From: Fulvimarina sp039652615 | Lineage (GTDB): Bacteria; Pseudomonadota; Alphaproteobacteria; Rhizobiales; Rhizobiaceae | Direction of reading: 5' to 3' | Assembly (NCBI RefSeq): GCF_039652615.1 | Contig: NZ_JBDJAC010000001.1 | Span: 1 to 64,000, forward strand | DNA length: 64,000 nucleotides | Shown: positions 56,016 through 64,000 of the stretch, one piece after another | Numbering within the stretch: position 1 is the first letter of the stretch | How the letters are laid out: every line of letters begins with the position of its first letter | Program-made: the position numbers and the translations under genes | Notes under the pieces: model-generated | What the model saw: only the letters and a program-made list of their open reading frames with translations | Told to the model about the DNA's origin: nothing | The model's database searches: none

Positions 56016-56453
56016 ATGGCCGAGATCATGATCCTCAACGGGCCGAACCTCAACCTGCTGGGCAAACGCCAGCCGGAGATCTACGGCACCGAGACGCTCG
56101 CCGATGTGAAGCGCGATTGCGAGGCCCTGGCGGGCGAAGCGGGGCATAGCATCCGCTTCCACCAGTCGAACCGGGAATACGAGATCATCGACTGGATTCA
56201 CGAAGCGCGCGAGACATCGGCCGCGATCGTCATCAATCCGGCTGCCTTCACCCACACCTCGGTCGCGATCCTGGATGCGCTGAACGCATTCGAGGGGCTT
56301 GTCTTCGAGGTGCATATCTCGAACGTCCACAAGCGCGAGGCTTTCCGGCACCATTCCTTCGTCTCGGGCAGGGCCAACGGCGTGATCGCGGGCTTCGGCG
56401 TCGAGGGCTATCAGGCAGCGGTGCGCCGCGTGTGTACGCTTCTTTCTCTATGA
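56016..56453 (+). CDS. aroQ: 3-dehydroquinate dehydratase, type II
   Basis: A 145-residue type II dehydroquinase of the shikimate pathway, forming a dodecamer. NGPNLNLLGKRQPEIYG includes catalytic Y23; H100 in FEVHISNVHKRE and the R/H block FRHHSF complete the site. GGAAGCGCC precedes the ATG. Confidence 0.95.
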   Translation: MAEIMILNGPNLNLLGKRQPEIYGTETLADVKRDCEALAGEAGHSIRFHQSNREYEIIDWIHEARETSAAIVINPAAFTHTSVAILDALNAFEGLVFEVHISNVHKREAFRHHSFVSGRANGVIAGFGVEGYQAAVRRVCTLLSL

Positions 56454-56546
56454 AGCCATAGGGCATCACGCGCTTACCCTCGTGAAGACATTGCATTGCA
56501 GGGATACGAGCCCCAAACTCCTTTCAGCAATTTCGTGGGAGAACAT

Positions 56547-57971
56547 ATGATGGCGCTGGCGGACATCCTGGCCGAGGACAGGCCCAGACGGCCGGGGACG
56601 GAGGCAGCGCTTGCCGAGCTATCCGAAACCTTCGGCGACCAGCTCGCGACCGGCGAGGACGTGCGCCGGGCTCATAGCCACACGACGACCTATATTCCGA
56701 ACCAGCTGCCCGATGCGGTGCTGTTCGCGAGAAGCGAGTCCGAGGTTCAGGCGCTTGTGAAGATCGCGGCCCGGCACGGCATGCCGATCGTGCCTTTCGG
56801 TGTCGGCTCGTCCCTTGAGGGGCACGTAAACGCGCCCTTCGGCGGCGTGTCGCTCGATCTGTCCGGCATGGACAGCGTGCTTTCGGTCAATGCCGAGGAC
56901 CTCGACTGCACCGTCGAGCCGGGCGTCACCCGCGAGGCGCTGAACGAGCACCTGCGCGACACAGGTCTCTTCTTTCCGATCGACCCCGGCGCCAACGCCT
57001 CGCTCGGCGGCATGGCCGCAACACGCGCCTCCGGCACGAACGCGGTGCGTTATGGGACGATGCGAGACAATGTGGTGGCGCTCCATGCCGTAATGGCCGA
57101 CGGAACGGTTATCCGCACCGCGCGCCGGGCGAAGAAGACCTCTGCCGGCTACGACCTGACACGGCTCCTTGTCGGCTCGGAAGGCACTCTCGGCGTCATT
57201 ACCCGGCTCAACCTGAAGCTCTACGGAATTCCCGAGCAGATCCTGTCCGGCATCTGCCCGTTTGAAGACGTGACCAATGCGGTGAATGCGGTGATCCAGA
57301 CCGTGCAGATGGGCCTTCCGATCGCGCGGATCGAGCTTCTCGACGGGCTGTCGATTAAGGCGACGAATGCCTACTCGAAGATGGACCTGCCCGAGACACC
57401 GCATCTCTTCGTCGAGTTTCACGGAAGCCCGGCCTCGGTCGCCGAGCAGGCCGAAACCTTCGCGGCTATCGTCGAGGACAACGGCGGCGGGAAGCTGAAG
57501 TCGGCGAGCCGGGCCGAGGAGCGATCGCGGCTATGGAAGGCGCGGCACGACTTCTACTGGGCTTCCCTGGGGCTGAGGCCGGGCGCAAAGGCGGTTGCGA
57601 CGGATGTGTGCGTGCCCGTATCTCGGCTTGCCGACTGTATCGACGAGACGCGGGCAGATGCGGAATCGGCCGGGCTCATAGCGCCGATCGTCGGCCATGT
57701 GGGCGACGGCAATTTCCACGTGTCCCTCTTGATCGATACGGCCGTCGCGGCTGAAGTGGCGAACGCGGAAGGCTTCATGAAGCGGCTTGCGGAACGGGCG
57801 CTCGATATGGACGGCACCTGCACGGGCGAACACGGCATCGGCCAGGGCAAGCGTGGCTATCTCAACGCCGAGCTCGGCGATGCGGTCGATGTGATGCGTG
57901 CCATCAAGACCGCGCTCGACCCGCTCAACATCATGAACCCAGGCAAGATCTTCTCGATGGACGCCGAATAG
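56547..57971 (+). CDS. FAD-binding D-lactate/glycolate dehydrogenase-type oxidase
   Basis: A 474-residue flavoprotein of the GlcD/D-lactate dehydrogenase (cytochrome) type. The PCMH FAD domain has PFGVGSSLEGH and GANASLGGMAATRASGTNAVRYG; the C-terminal cap has VGHVGDGNFH and CTGEHGIGQGK with substrate-binding and catalytic histidines. It oxidises a 2-hydroxy acid. GGGAGA fixes the ATG at 56547. Confidence 0.9.
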   Translation: MMALADILAEDRPRRPGTEAALAELSETFGDQLATGEDVRRAHSHTTTYIPNQLPDAVLFARSESEVQALVKIAARHGMPIVPFGVGSSLEGHVNAPFGGVSLDLSGMDSVLSVNAEDLDCTVEPGVTREALNEHLRDTGLFFPIDPGANASLGGMAATRASGTNAVRYGTMRDNVVALHAVMADGTVIRTARRAKKTSAGYDLTRLLVGSEGTLGVITRLNLKLYGIPEQILSGICPFEDVTNAVNAVIQTVQMGLPIARIELLDGLSIKATNAYSKMDLPETPHLFVEFHGSPASVAEQAETFAAIVEDNGGGKLKSASRAEERSRLWKARHDFYWASLGLRPGAKAVATDVCVPVSRLADCIDETRADAESAGLIAPIVGHVGDGNFHVSLLIDTAVAAEVANAEGFMKRLAERALDMDGTCTGEHGIGQGKRGYLNAELGDAVDVMRAIKTALDPLNIMNPGKIFSMDAE

Positions 57972-58076
57972 GCGAACAGCCGCGCCCTGCGGAAATCTCG
58001 AATTGTTTCATCTTTGTTCACGATTCGGATGCCATTCCTCCACTGGTGTGATAACCAAATGGGGAACGCGTCCATC

Positions 58077-58595
58077 ATGTTGCAGGAGATACCCATTCGC
58101 ATCATCGGCATCGATCCGGGATTGAGGCGCACGGGCTGGGGCATCGTGGAGACGCAGGGCAATTCCCTGCGCTTCGTTGCGAGCGGAACGGTCACCTCCG
58201 ATGCCAAATGCGATCTTGCCTCGCGTCTCAAGCAACTTCATGACGGCTTGAGCGAGATCGTTCATGCCTACCGGCCTGACGAGGCGGCGGTCGAGCAGAC
58301 CTTCGTCAACAAGGACGCGGTGGCGACCCTGAAGCTCGGACAGGCGCGGGGCATCGCCCTTCTTGTGCCATCGCTGGCCGGAATTCCGGTTGCCGAATAT
58401 GCGCCCAACGCTGTGAAGAAGGCCGTCATCGGCGTCGGGCACGGCGACAAGAAGCAGATCCACATGATGGTCAACGTGCTGATGCCGAAGGCGACTTTCG
58501 ACACGGATGATGCGGCCGACGCGATTGCGATTGCGATCTGCCACACCCATCACCGCCAATCGGCGCAATCTCGACTGGCGATGGCCGGGCGCTGA
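58077..58595 (+). CDS. ruvC: Holliday junction resolvase RuvC
   Basis: A 172-residue RuvC endonuclease that cuts four-way junctions. The acidic tetrad is visible in IIGIDPGLRRTGWG (Asp), VEQTFVN (Glu) and DTDDAADAIAIA (two Asp). The ATG at 58077 has GGGGAA upstream; earlier in-frame starts are possible. In most relatives ruvA follows directly; here vapBC intervenes. Confidence 0.93.
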   Translation: MLQEIPIRIIGIDPGLRRTGWGIVETQGNSLRFVASGTVTSDAKCDLASRLKQLHDGLSEIVHAYRPDEAAVEQTFVNKDAVATLKLGQARGIALLVPSLAGIPVAEYAPNAVKKAVIGVGHGDKKQIHMMVNVLMPKATFDTDDAADAIAIAICHTHHRQSAQSRLAMAGR

Positions 58596-58613
58596 GGTGC
58601 GTCGTTCGCGTTC

Positions 58614-58662
58614 TTGACTTGTTCTCGTTTCTTGGGTAGGTATTACCGAGACGGTATTACCG
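58614..58662 (+). promoter_or_regulatory. vapBC promoter with twin palindromic operators
   Basis: TTGACT, 17 bases and TAGGTA form a promoter at 58614-58642. It is overlapped and followed by two GGTATTACCG copies (58639-58648, 58653-58662) at a 14-base period, each a GGTA-T-TACC palindrome. This is a typical arrangement for autorepression by an AbrB-type antitoxin. Confidence 0.75.
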
Positions 58663-58674
58663 GAGCCGGACCCG

Positions 58675-58938
58675 ATGCGCGTGACTGAAAAGGGGCAGGT
58701 AACAATCCCCAAGCCGATCCGGGACAAGCTCGGAATCGGGCCGGGCAGCGAGGTGGACTTCGTTCAGAGCGGGGACGACGTCTATCTCGTCAACGCCAAA
58801 CAGGGTTTCGATGAACGGGTCGAGGCTATGCGTCGGCATTTCAGCCAATTTCAAGGTCAGAATTTGTTCAACGGCATGGATGGCAAGACTTATGTCGACT
58901 GGCTGAGGGGGCCTCGAGACGATGTCGACCCTGATTGA
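58675..58938 (+). CDS. vapB: VapB-type antitoxin (SpoVT-AbrB fold)
   Basis: An 87-residue AbrB-fold antitoxin: the swapped-hairpin DNA-binding motif MRVTEKGQVTIPKPIRDKLG at the N-terminus and a charged toxin-binding tail. It represses its own promoter and neutralises VapC. The toxin frame overlaps its last 17 bases. Confidence 0.9.
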   Translation: MRVTEKGQVTIPKPIRDKLGIGPGSEVDFVQSGDDVYLVNAKQGFDERVEAMRRHFSQFQGQNLFNGMDGKTYVDWLRGPRDDVDPD

Positions 58939-59332
58939 TACGAATATCTGGATCGATCTTACTGAACCCAGCCCGCGATTCGACGCATCCGCGAAATCCA
59001 TTGTGCTGGCGCTTGGGGAAGGGCCGGTGATTCTGAGCGCCGTCGTGTGGGCTGAATTGACTGCCGGCCTTGGTCCCGACATCGACATAGAGGCTATCTA
59101 CTCCGTGTTTGCATATCGCCGTGAAGCGTTTCCCTTTGCTGCCGCTTATCCCGCCGGTCAGGCTCACCGCCTTTATCGCCAGCGCGGTGGCCGGCGCGAT
59201 CGAACGCTGCCGGACTTTCTGATCGGCGCCCACGCGCTTGTCGGCGGGCACCGGCTGCTGACGCGCGATCCCGTGCGGTATCGCAGCTATTTTCCGGATC
59301 TCGAAATCATGACGCCGGAAGGCACGGTATGA
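58922..59332 (+). CDS. vapC: VapC-type PIN-domain ribonuclease toxin
   Basis: A 136-residue PIN toxin with all four acidic residues: D6 (LIDTNIWID), E45 (VVWAELTAG), D98 (LPDFLIGAHA) and D116 (TRDPVRYRSYFP). VapC toxins cut tRNA or rRNA. Its final codons overlap ruvA by the ATGA junction, so it is not truncated and likely active. Confidence 0.9.
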   Translation: MSTLIDTNIWIDLTEPSPRFDASAKSIVLALGEGPVILSAVVWAELTAGLGPDIDIEAIYSVFAYRREAFPFAAAYPAGQAHRLYRQRGGRRDRTLPDFLIGAHALVGGHRLLTRDPVRYRSYFPDLEIMTPEGTV

Positions 59333-59949
59333 TCGGCAAGCTCAAGGGGACGGTCGAAGAGATCGGCGAGGATCACGTGGTCGTCGACGTCCATGGGGTC
59401 GGATATGTGGCCTTCTGTGGAGCGCGGACGCTTTCAAGCCTGACAGGCGTCGGCGAGGCGGTCGTGCTCTTTATCGAGACCATCGTGCGCGAGGACATGA
59501 TCCGGCTTTACGGGTTCGCCTCAGCGTCCGAGAGGGACTGGTTTCGCCTGCTTCAGACCGTTCAGGGTGTCGGCTCGAAGGTGGCGCTTGCGGTAATTGG
59601 CACCCTCGCGCCGGGCGACCTTGCCAATGCCGTCGCGCTTCAGGACAAGGCGATGGTCGCGCGCACGCCAGGCGTCGGTCCCAAGGTCGCCCAGCGGATC
59701 GTTGCCGAACTGAAGGACCGCGCACCGGCCTTTTCGGGGGCGGGATCGGAGGAGAGCTTCGGGCTGAAGCGCGACATCGGCGGCGGCACAGCCTCTGCGC
59801 CGGTAGCGGATGCGGTCTCGGCGCTCACCAATCTTGGCTATCCGCGCGATCAGGCCGCGACTGCCGTCGCGACCGCGATCAAGGAAGCGGGCGAGGGCGC
59901 CGACAGCGCCAAACTCATCCGTCTCGGTTTGAAGGCGCTGAGCCGGTAG
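59329..59949 (+). CDS. ruvA: Holliday junction DNA helicase subunit RuvA
   Basis: A 206-residue RuvA. OB domain I, two helix-hairpin-helix motifs (QGVGSKVALAVIG and PGVGPKVAQRIVAEL) and the flexible RuvB-binding domain III (ALTNLGYPRDQAATAV) are complete. Translation begins inside the vapC stop. ruvB does not follow; a converging gene begins 36 bases later. Confidence 0.94.
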   Translation: MIGKLKGTVEEIGEDHVVVDVHGVGYVAFCGARTLSSLTGVGEAVVLFIETIVREDMIRLYGFASASERDWFRLLQTVQGVGSKVALAVIGTLAPGDLANAVALQDKAMVARTPGVGPKVAQRIVAELKDRAPAFSGAGSEESFGLKRDIGGGTASAPVADAVSALTNLGYPRDQAATAVATAIKEAGEGADSAKLIRLGLKALSR

Positions 59950-59984
59950 GCTTTGCCTGCCGGCTTCGTTCCCGGCCGCCGGTT

Positions 59985-60884
59985 TCAGCCGAGATTACGG
60001 CTCAACTCGCGTCCGAGCGAAAACGCACGCTGTTCGATCAGGATCGGCACTTCACAGACATAGGTGAGTGACTTGCGTCGATCATCGAAGATGCGCGTGT
60101 CCCATTGCATTTCTTCGCGGATATCGGCAAAGGCCGTGGCGTCGCCTTCCCGGCGAATCTCCGCCATCCGCCGTGATTTCTCGCGGAGGGTTTCGGCGAG
60201 CTGCTTCTGGCGCGAGCCGTAGCGCAGGATGCCGTTCATCACCTGGCCGCGCTCGGCATTCAGGCGGTCGAGCATATCGGTGAACAGTGCAGCGGCAACC
60301 TTCTTGCGATCGGCTTCAGGCATTGTGTCGATATAATCGCGCACCAGCTTCCGGGCTTCCTCGCCGGAGATGCGCCGGGCAATCGCGCGGTCCACGATGG
60401 CGCGCATTTCGGGCGTCCGTTCCACGTCGTTTCCAAGGGAAAGATCGGGTCCGGCCCACATCTGCGCGGGCTGGATCGTCTCGACCTGTCGCTGGACGCA
60501 GGGCCAATCGGTGGTTCCGGTTTCCGGTGCCGTGGCGAAGGCCATCGGATTGGCGGCTGTGCGTCCTTCGCCGACGACGGTCGGCGTCGCTGGGGCGAGC
60601 GTGCCGCCTTGGGACGTCGCGGCGGCGCTACCACTATCGGGAGAAGCTGGATCTCCGTCTTTGCTGGTTCCGCTCTGGTTTTCCGTGCCGGGCACGGTTC
60701 CGTCGGGATTGGCGTCGGGCGCGTTCGTCGGTGCCGGACCCGGCAGCACGAACCCTTCAGGGATTGCGCGCGGCTGGCTCTCGTCGCGCTGGGCAAAGGC
60801 CGGCTGGACCAGTGCGAGGCAAAGCCCCGCCGCCATGAAGGTGGCTGAGCGCGTCAGCCTCAGCGAAATGGTCTTGATCGTCAT
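59985..60884 (-). CDS. Secreted hypothetical protein in PQQ-associated cluster
   Basis: A 299-residue precursor with signal peptide (cleavage near AFA-Q), a long Pro/Gly/Ser/Thr-rich low-complexity region (about 33-110) and a helical C-terminal domain (about 145-299) with a basic coiled-coil-like stretch (TLREKSRRMAEIRREG). GGGAGG fixes the ATG at 60884; the frame continues upstream but overlaps the permease gene. No family recognised. It is the last gene of the cluster on this strand. Confidence 0.75.
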   Translation of the reverse strand: MTIKTISLRLTRSATFMAAGLCLALVQPAFAQRDESQPRAIPEGFVLPGPAPTNAPDANPDGTVPGTENQSGTSKDGDPASPDSGSAAATSQGGTLAPATPTVVGEGRTAANPMAFATAPETGTTDWPCVQRQVETIQPAQMWAGPDLSLGNDVERTPEMRAIVDRAIARRISGEEARKLVRDYIDTMPEADRKKVAAALFTDMLDRLNAERGQVMNGILRYGSRQKQLAETLREKSRRMAEIRREGDATAFADIREEMQWDTRIFDDRRKSLTYVCEVPILIEQRAFSLGRELSRNLG

Positions 60885-60949
60885 CGAATGAGCCTCCCAA
60901 ATTCGTATGGTTTCTCTGCGTTGCCGGGCTTCAAACAGCCCGGTTTCGA

Positions 60950-61822
60950 TCAACCCTGCTTCTTGCGCGCGATGGTGCCGCGCGCCGGGTCGTAGGCGAT
61001 GATCGCTGCACCGAGGAAGAACACGGTGCAGCCCGTCACGATGAGAAACGCTTGCAGATTGAACTGTTGATAAAGGGCGAAGCGCACGAGCTCCACCGCA
61101 TGGGTGAACGGGTTGAACAGGCAGATCGTGTAGAGAAGCGGGCTCGATTCCTGAACGCGCCACAAGGGATAGAGCGCCGAGGAGGCGAAATACATCGGGA
61201 AGATCACGAAGTTCATGACGCCCGCGAAGTTCTCCAGCTGCTGGACGAGCGAGGAGAGGAGCATGCCGAGCGAGCCGAGCATCAACCCCGTCAGGATGAG
61301 GGCCGGCAGGACGTAGACGTAGCCGATCCAGTTCGGGCGGACCTCCCAGAACCAGGCGATCGCTAGGAAGACGTAAACCTGCAGGATGCCGACCGCGACG
61401 CCCGCAGCGAGCTTCGAGACGAGCAGGAACCAACGGGGCAGGGGCGAGACAAGAAGCGTCTTCATGGTCCCCGTCTCCCGGTCGTAGACCATGGAAAGCG
61501 AGGACTGCATACCGTTGAAGAGAAGGATCATGCCGATCAGGCCCGGCGTGATGTAGACCTCATAGAGGATGTAGGTCTGGTAAGGCGGGACGATCGAGAC
61601 GCCGAGCACCTGCCGGAAACCTGCGGCGAAGATGAAGAGCCAGAGAAGCGGGCGCACCAGAGCGGACACGAAGCGCTCGCGCTGGTGCAGGAAGCGCAGG
61701 GCCTCGCGCCAGATGATGCCGCCGGCGCAGATGGCATAGGCCCGTGCGGAAAAACCTGTCGCTTCTTCCCCGTAGGACGGCGAGCCAGTGGCGGAACTCT
61801 CGGTTGAGACGGCCTCGCTCAT
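60950..61822 (-). CDS. ABC-2 permease of PQQ-alcohol-oxidation system (PedC-like)
   Basis: A 290-residue ABC-2 permease with about six transmembrane helices (start TITPGLIGMILLFNGMQSS-like block, NPFTHAVELVRFALY at the end). It fits the permease of the ABC exporter found with PQQ-dependent alcohol dehydrogenases and phenylethanol degradation genes. Its start overlaps the ATPase stop (ATGA). Cargo is unknown. Confidence 0.87.
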   Translation of the reverse strand: MSEAVSTESSATGSPSYGEEATGFSARAYAICAGGIIWREALRFLHQRERFVSALVRPLLWLFIFAAGFRQVLGVSIVPPYQTYILYEVYITPGLIGMILLFNGMQSSLSMVYDRETGTMKTLLVSPLPRWFLLVSKLAAGVAVGILQVYVFLAIAWFWEVRPNWIGYVYVLPALILTGLMLGSLGMLLSSLVQQLENFAGVMNFVIFPMYFASSALYPLWRVQESSPLLYTICLFNPFTHAVELVRFALYQQFNLQAFLIVTGCTVFFLGAAIIAYDPARGTIARKKQG

Positions 61823-62616
61823 GCCAGAATCTCCATCTGCCTGGACTGATCTTGCCCTGCAAGGCCGGTCAACCGTGTGAAGGCGTCGTGGATCGATTCC
61901 GCGTTCTCGGCTTCGGTCACGTCCTCGACCGAGCCTTCGGCGAGAACCGTTCCGCGATGGAGGACGACAACCCGGTCCGATGCGTCGATCTCGTCGATCA
62001 GATGGGTCGCCCAGAGGACGGAGACGTTCTCCTCTTCCACAAGCCGGCGAACCTCAGAGACGATTTCGGCGCGAGATTTGATATCGAGACCGGTGGTCGG
62101 TTCGTCGAGCAGGATGAGGCGAGGGCGATGGATGAAGGCGCGAACGATCTCGATGCGCCGAAGCTGCCCTCCGGATAGGCTGCGCGCCTTCTCGCCGAGC
62201 CGTTCGGAGAGTTCGGAATTTTTCAGGATTTCGCCGATGCGGTCTTCTGCGGCCTTGCGGCCGATACCGTGCAGCGCGGCGTGATACACGAGGTTCTGCC
62301 TGATCGAGAGGTCGAGATCGAGCGTGCGCGCCTGAAAGACGACGCCGAGCCGGCGGAGGGCTTCCGTCGACTGGCCGCGCAAGGGAAAGCCGAGAATGCT
62401 GATCTCGCCTTGCCGCGTGTTGAAGAGGCGCGTGATCAGCGAGAAGAGGGTCGACTTGCCTGCGCCGTTCGGGCCGAGCAGTGCGGTAAACGAGCCTTGC
62501 GGCACGGAAAACGAGACATCGTCCAGCGCCTTTCGTGAGCCGTAGGAATGGCTGACGCCGTCCACCTTCAGGGCGAGCGGCGCTGATGTCGTCGAAACGT
62601 CAGCCGTATTGGCCAC
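61819..62616 (-). CDS. ABC ATP-binding subunit of PQQ-associated exporter
   Basis: A 265-residue ATPase from a GTG start at 62616 with GGGAGG upstream. Walker A GPNGAGKST, signature LSGGQLRRIEI, Walker B LILLDEPTTGLD and switch ATHLIDEID are complete. It resembles the NodI/CcmA-like ATPases linked to PQQ alcohol dehydrogenases. Confidence 0.9.
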   Translation of the reverse strand: MANTADVSTTSAPLALKVDGVSHSYGSRKALDDVSFSVPQGSFTALLGPNGAGKSTLFSLITRLFNTRQGEISILGFPLRGQSTEALRRLGVVFQARTLDLDLSIRQNLVYHAALHGIGRKAAEDRIGEILKNSELSERLGEKARSLSGGQLRRIEIVRAFIHRPRLILLDEPTTGLDIKSRAEIVSEVRRLVEEENVSVLWATHLIDEIDASDRVVVLHRGTVLAEGSVEDVTEAENAESIHDAFTRLTGLAGQDQSRQMEILA

Positions 62617-62687
62617 GCGATATGCCTCCCAATGCTGGCACGGCGCGAAAAGCGCGCCGTCCCGATGTTCAATGCGTCGACAAAGGC

Positions 62688-63371
62688 TTACGGGACGACC
62701 GTGATCGTGCCTTTCATGTCGTGCTCTTCGTCCGCGAGCCCTTCCACATACCATTCATAGCGGCCGGGGCGAATGGTCTGGAACTGAACCGTGATCGGCC
62801 CCTGGGTATCGAATTCCAGCCATGCGGGCGAACCGTCCATGTGGATCTCGCGATCCTCGATGACGATCTGGTTGTTCCAGACGTTCCGGAAGAAGTCCGG
62901 CGCGTGCCACTTATACTCGACGCCGCCCTCGGACACGATGTCCCAGCGATAGGGTTGGCCGGCGCGCAGCACGAAGTCCTTGGCACTGACCGCGTAAGGC
63001 TCACCGTCCTCGCCGATGACGAGGGGCGTGATGATCTGGGAAGACAGGGAAACCGGCGGAAGGCCGATCTGGTCGCCGTTGAGGGCTGCTGCCGGCATCA
63101 TCTCCGAGCCCGGCGCCATATTGAGCTCGCTTGCGGGCGGGACCATGTCACCGGATGCGACGTCGTCATCATCGTCGTCATCGTCCATATCAGCGGATGC
63201 GCCTGATGTCTCATCGTCGTCATCCGCGTTTGAGGATGCGGCTGCATCGCTCGAAGCGCTCGATTCCGACATGCTTTCCGATGAACCGGACGTGTTGTCC
63301 TGGGCATGGGCCGCCGGTGCGAGGATGAGGCTCGATGCCATGAGGGCGAGCCAGAGTTTGGTGTTCAGCAT
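62688..63371 (-). CDS. Secreted Ser/Asp-rich protein with cupredoxin-like domain
   Basis: A 227-residue precursor: signal peptide (AHA-Q), Ser- and Asp-rich linker (about 25-72, with eight consecutive Asp at 63-70) and a C-terminal cupredoxin-like beta domain (about 118-227). A His-x-Met pair (H217, M219 in EEHDMKGTI) matches the end of a type 1 copper site, but the copper-binding cysteine is not present (YEWYVE). GGAGG precedes the ATG. It may bind Ca2+ or a lanthanide by the Asp run; that is inference. Confidence 0.75.
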   Translation of the reverse strand: MLNTKLWLALMASSLILAPAAHAQDNTSGSSESMSESSASSDAAASSNADDDDETSGASADMDDDDDDDDVASGDMVPPASELNMAPGSEMMPAAALNGDQIGLPPVSLSSQIITPLVIGEDGEPYAVSAKDFVLRAGQPYRWDIVSEGGVEYKWHAPDFFRNVWNNQIVIEDREIHMDGSPAWLEFDTQGPITVQFQTIRPGRYEWYVEGLADEEHDMKGTITVVP

Positions 63372-63424
63372 GTTTCCTCCAGTCTGCTGTATTCAGGTCT
63401 TGCGAGGTGATGGCCCTTTCGAGC

Positions 63425-64000
63425 CTATTCGACATCGGCGACGGCAACGCCCCAGGGCTGCTGGCCGACCTGCACCGATTTGATGACCTCGTCCTCGGAG
63501 ACGTCGACAATGGAGATGTCGTTGGAGATGCCGTTCGTCGTGAAGAGGTATTCGGCGTCCGGCGAGAAGGCGAGCTGCCAGACGCGCTGGCCGACGAGGA
63601 GATAGTCCAGCACCTCATAGGTGTTGGCATCGACGACCGCGACACGGTTGGCGGGGCCAAGCGCGACATAGGCCTTGGTGTCGTCCGGCGTAATCCGCAC
63701 GCCGACCGGCTGGATTGCCTCGGAGCGAATGCCCTGGATCTCGAAGGTTATCTTTTTCTTGATCTGCTTGGTCTCGGCATCGATGACCGAAACGGTGCCG
63801 CCAATCTCGGCCGAGACCCAGATTTCCGACCCATCCGACTTGTATTGTGCAAAGCGCGGGCGGGAATCGACAAGCACATTCGCCGTGATCTGCTGAGAAT
63901 CCCTGTCGATGAAATGGGCCATGTTCGTCGTTTCCGAGGTGTTGACGATCGTCTGGCCATCCGGGGAAATGCCCATTCCCTCCGGTTCGACGCCCACTGG
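63425..64000 (-). CDS. YVTN beta-propeller protein, PQQ-catabolism associated (5' end outside window)
   Basis: The frame is open to the window edge; 191 C-terminal residues are seen. Repeated blades such as GMGISPDGQTIVNTSE, SVIDAETKQIKKKI, VAVVDANTYEVL and ISIVDVSEDEVIKSV are typical of the periplasmic propellers encoded beside PQQ alcohol dehydrogenase ABC genes. Upstream genes of the cluster, presumably the dehydrogenase, lie beyond the window. Confidence 0.88.
   Translation of the reverse strand, partial: PVGVEPEGMGISPDGQTIVNTSETTNMAHFIDRDSQQITANVLVDSRPRFAQYKSDGSEIWVSAEIGGTVSVIDAETKQIKKKITFEIQGIRSEAIQPVGVRITPDDTKAYVALGPANRVAVVDANTYEVLDYLLVGQRVWQLAFSPDAEYLFTTNGISNDISIVDVSEDEVIKSVQVGQQPWGVAVADVE

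Noticed and set aside
60885..61433. Upstream extension of the secreted 299-residue protein
   Set aside because: It would overlap the permease gene by almost 500 bases and abolish the signal peptide; GGGAGG supports the ATG at 60884.

Overview
The window looks like chromosomal DNA of a high-GC alphaproteobacterium, most likely of the order Hyphomicrobiales (Rhizobiales). Supporting content includes rcdA (DUF1465) and trcR (DUF1013) cell-cycle genes, an AddAB rather than RecBCD repair pair, an HWE histidine kinase, the N-acetylglutaminylglutamine amide (NAGGN) osmolyte operon, an FdsGBACD-type formate dehydrogenase and a PQQ-alcohol-oxidation accessory cluster. Osmolyte, secreted SodC, PhoX and Na/Ca-type exchanger genes fit a saline or marine habit, but this is inference. 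No rRNA, tRNA, CRISPR array, prophage or complete insertion sequence was seen.

Layout. 1-650: the 3' end of a WD40 gene built of nearly identical 126-bp repeats. 0.7-6.4 kb: an ammonium-transporter/PAS/GGDEF/EAL fusion diverging from a Tat-exported PhoX phosphatase, which has a clear Pho box. 6.4-15.5 kb: L,D-transpeptidase and divergent LysR, CHASE4-GGDEF cyclase, a decayed dehydrogenase next to an iron-sulfur (6-4) photolyase, a fluoroacetate-dehalogenase-like hydrolase, SodC and MscS. 16-21 kb: aspartate aminotransferase, HWE kinase, class III aminotransferase and a cupin. 21-28.6 kb: LysR regulator and NAD-dependent formate dehydrogenase operon. 28.9-31.5 kb: two overlapping CNNM/CBS paralogues. 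32.5-37.2 kb: NAGGN operon. 37.5-38.7 kb: an odd pair, an intradiol-dioxygenase-like exported protein and a b-heme-type membrane protein. 38.7-42.6 kb: MDR reductase, MaoC, thioredoxin-like protein, Gph and TrxA. 42.7-50.1 kb: addB-addA and rcdA. 50.3-58 kb: a candidate sRNA, quinone oxidoreductase, cation exchanger, trcR, HlyU, CLC channel, aroQ and a D-lactate-dehydrogenase-type flavoprotein. 58-60 kb: ruvC and ruvA with a vapBC module lodged between them and overlapping ruvA. 60-64 kb: an unknown secreted protein, an ABC exporter, an Asp-rich cupredoxin-like protein and a YVTN propeller, matching the accessory set around PQQ alcohol dehydrogenases.

How genes work together. The formate genes, the PQQ-type accessory cluster and the gene for removing phosphoglycolate fit oxidation of small alcohols and C1 compounds. 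Nutrient sensing is concentrated at 0.7-6.3 kb, where an ammonium-linked c-di-GMP protein and a phosphate-starvation phosphatase share one intergenic region. Points most worth follow-up are the Amt-GGDEF-EAL fusion, the loss of two iron-sulfur cysteines in FdsA, the vapBC insertion in ruvCA, a dispersed 117-118-bp inverted-repeat element present twice, the recently amplified WD40 repeats, the intradiol-like/b-heme pair, and a candidate sRNA at about 50.3-50.45 kb.
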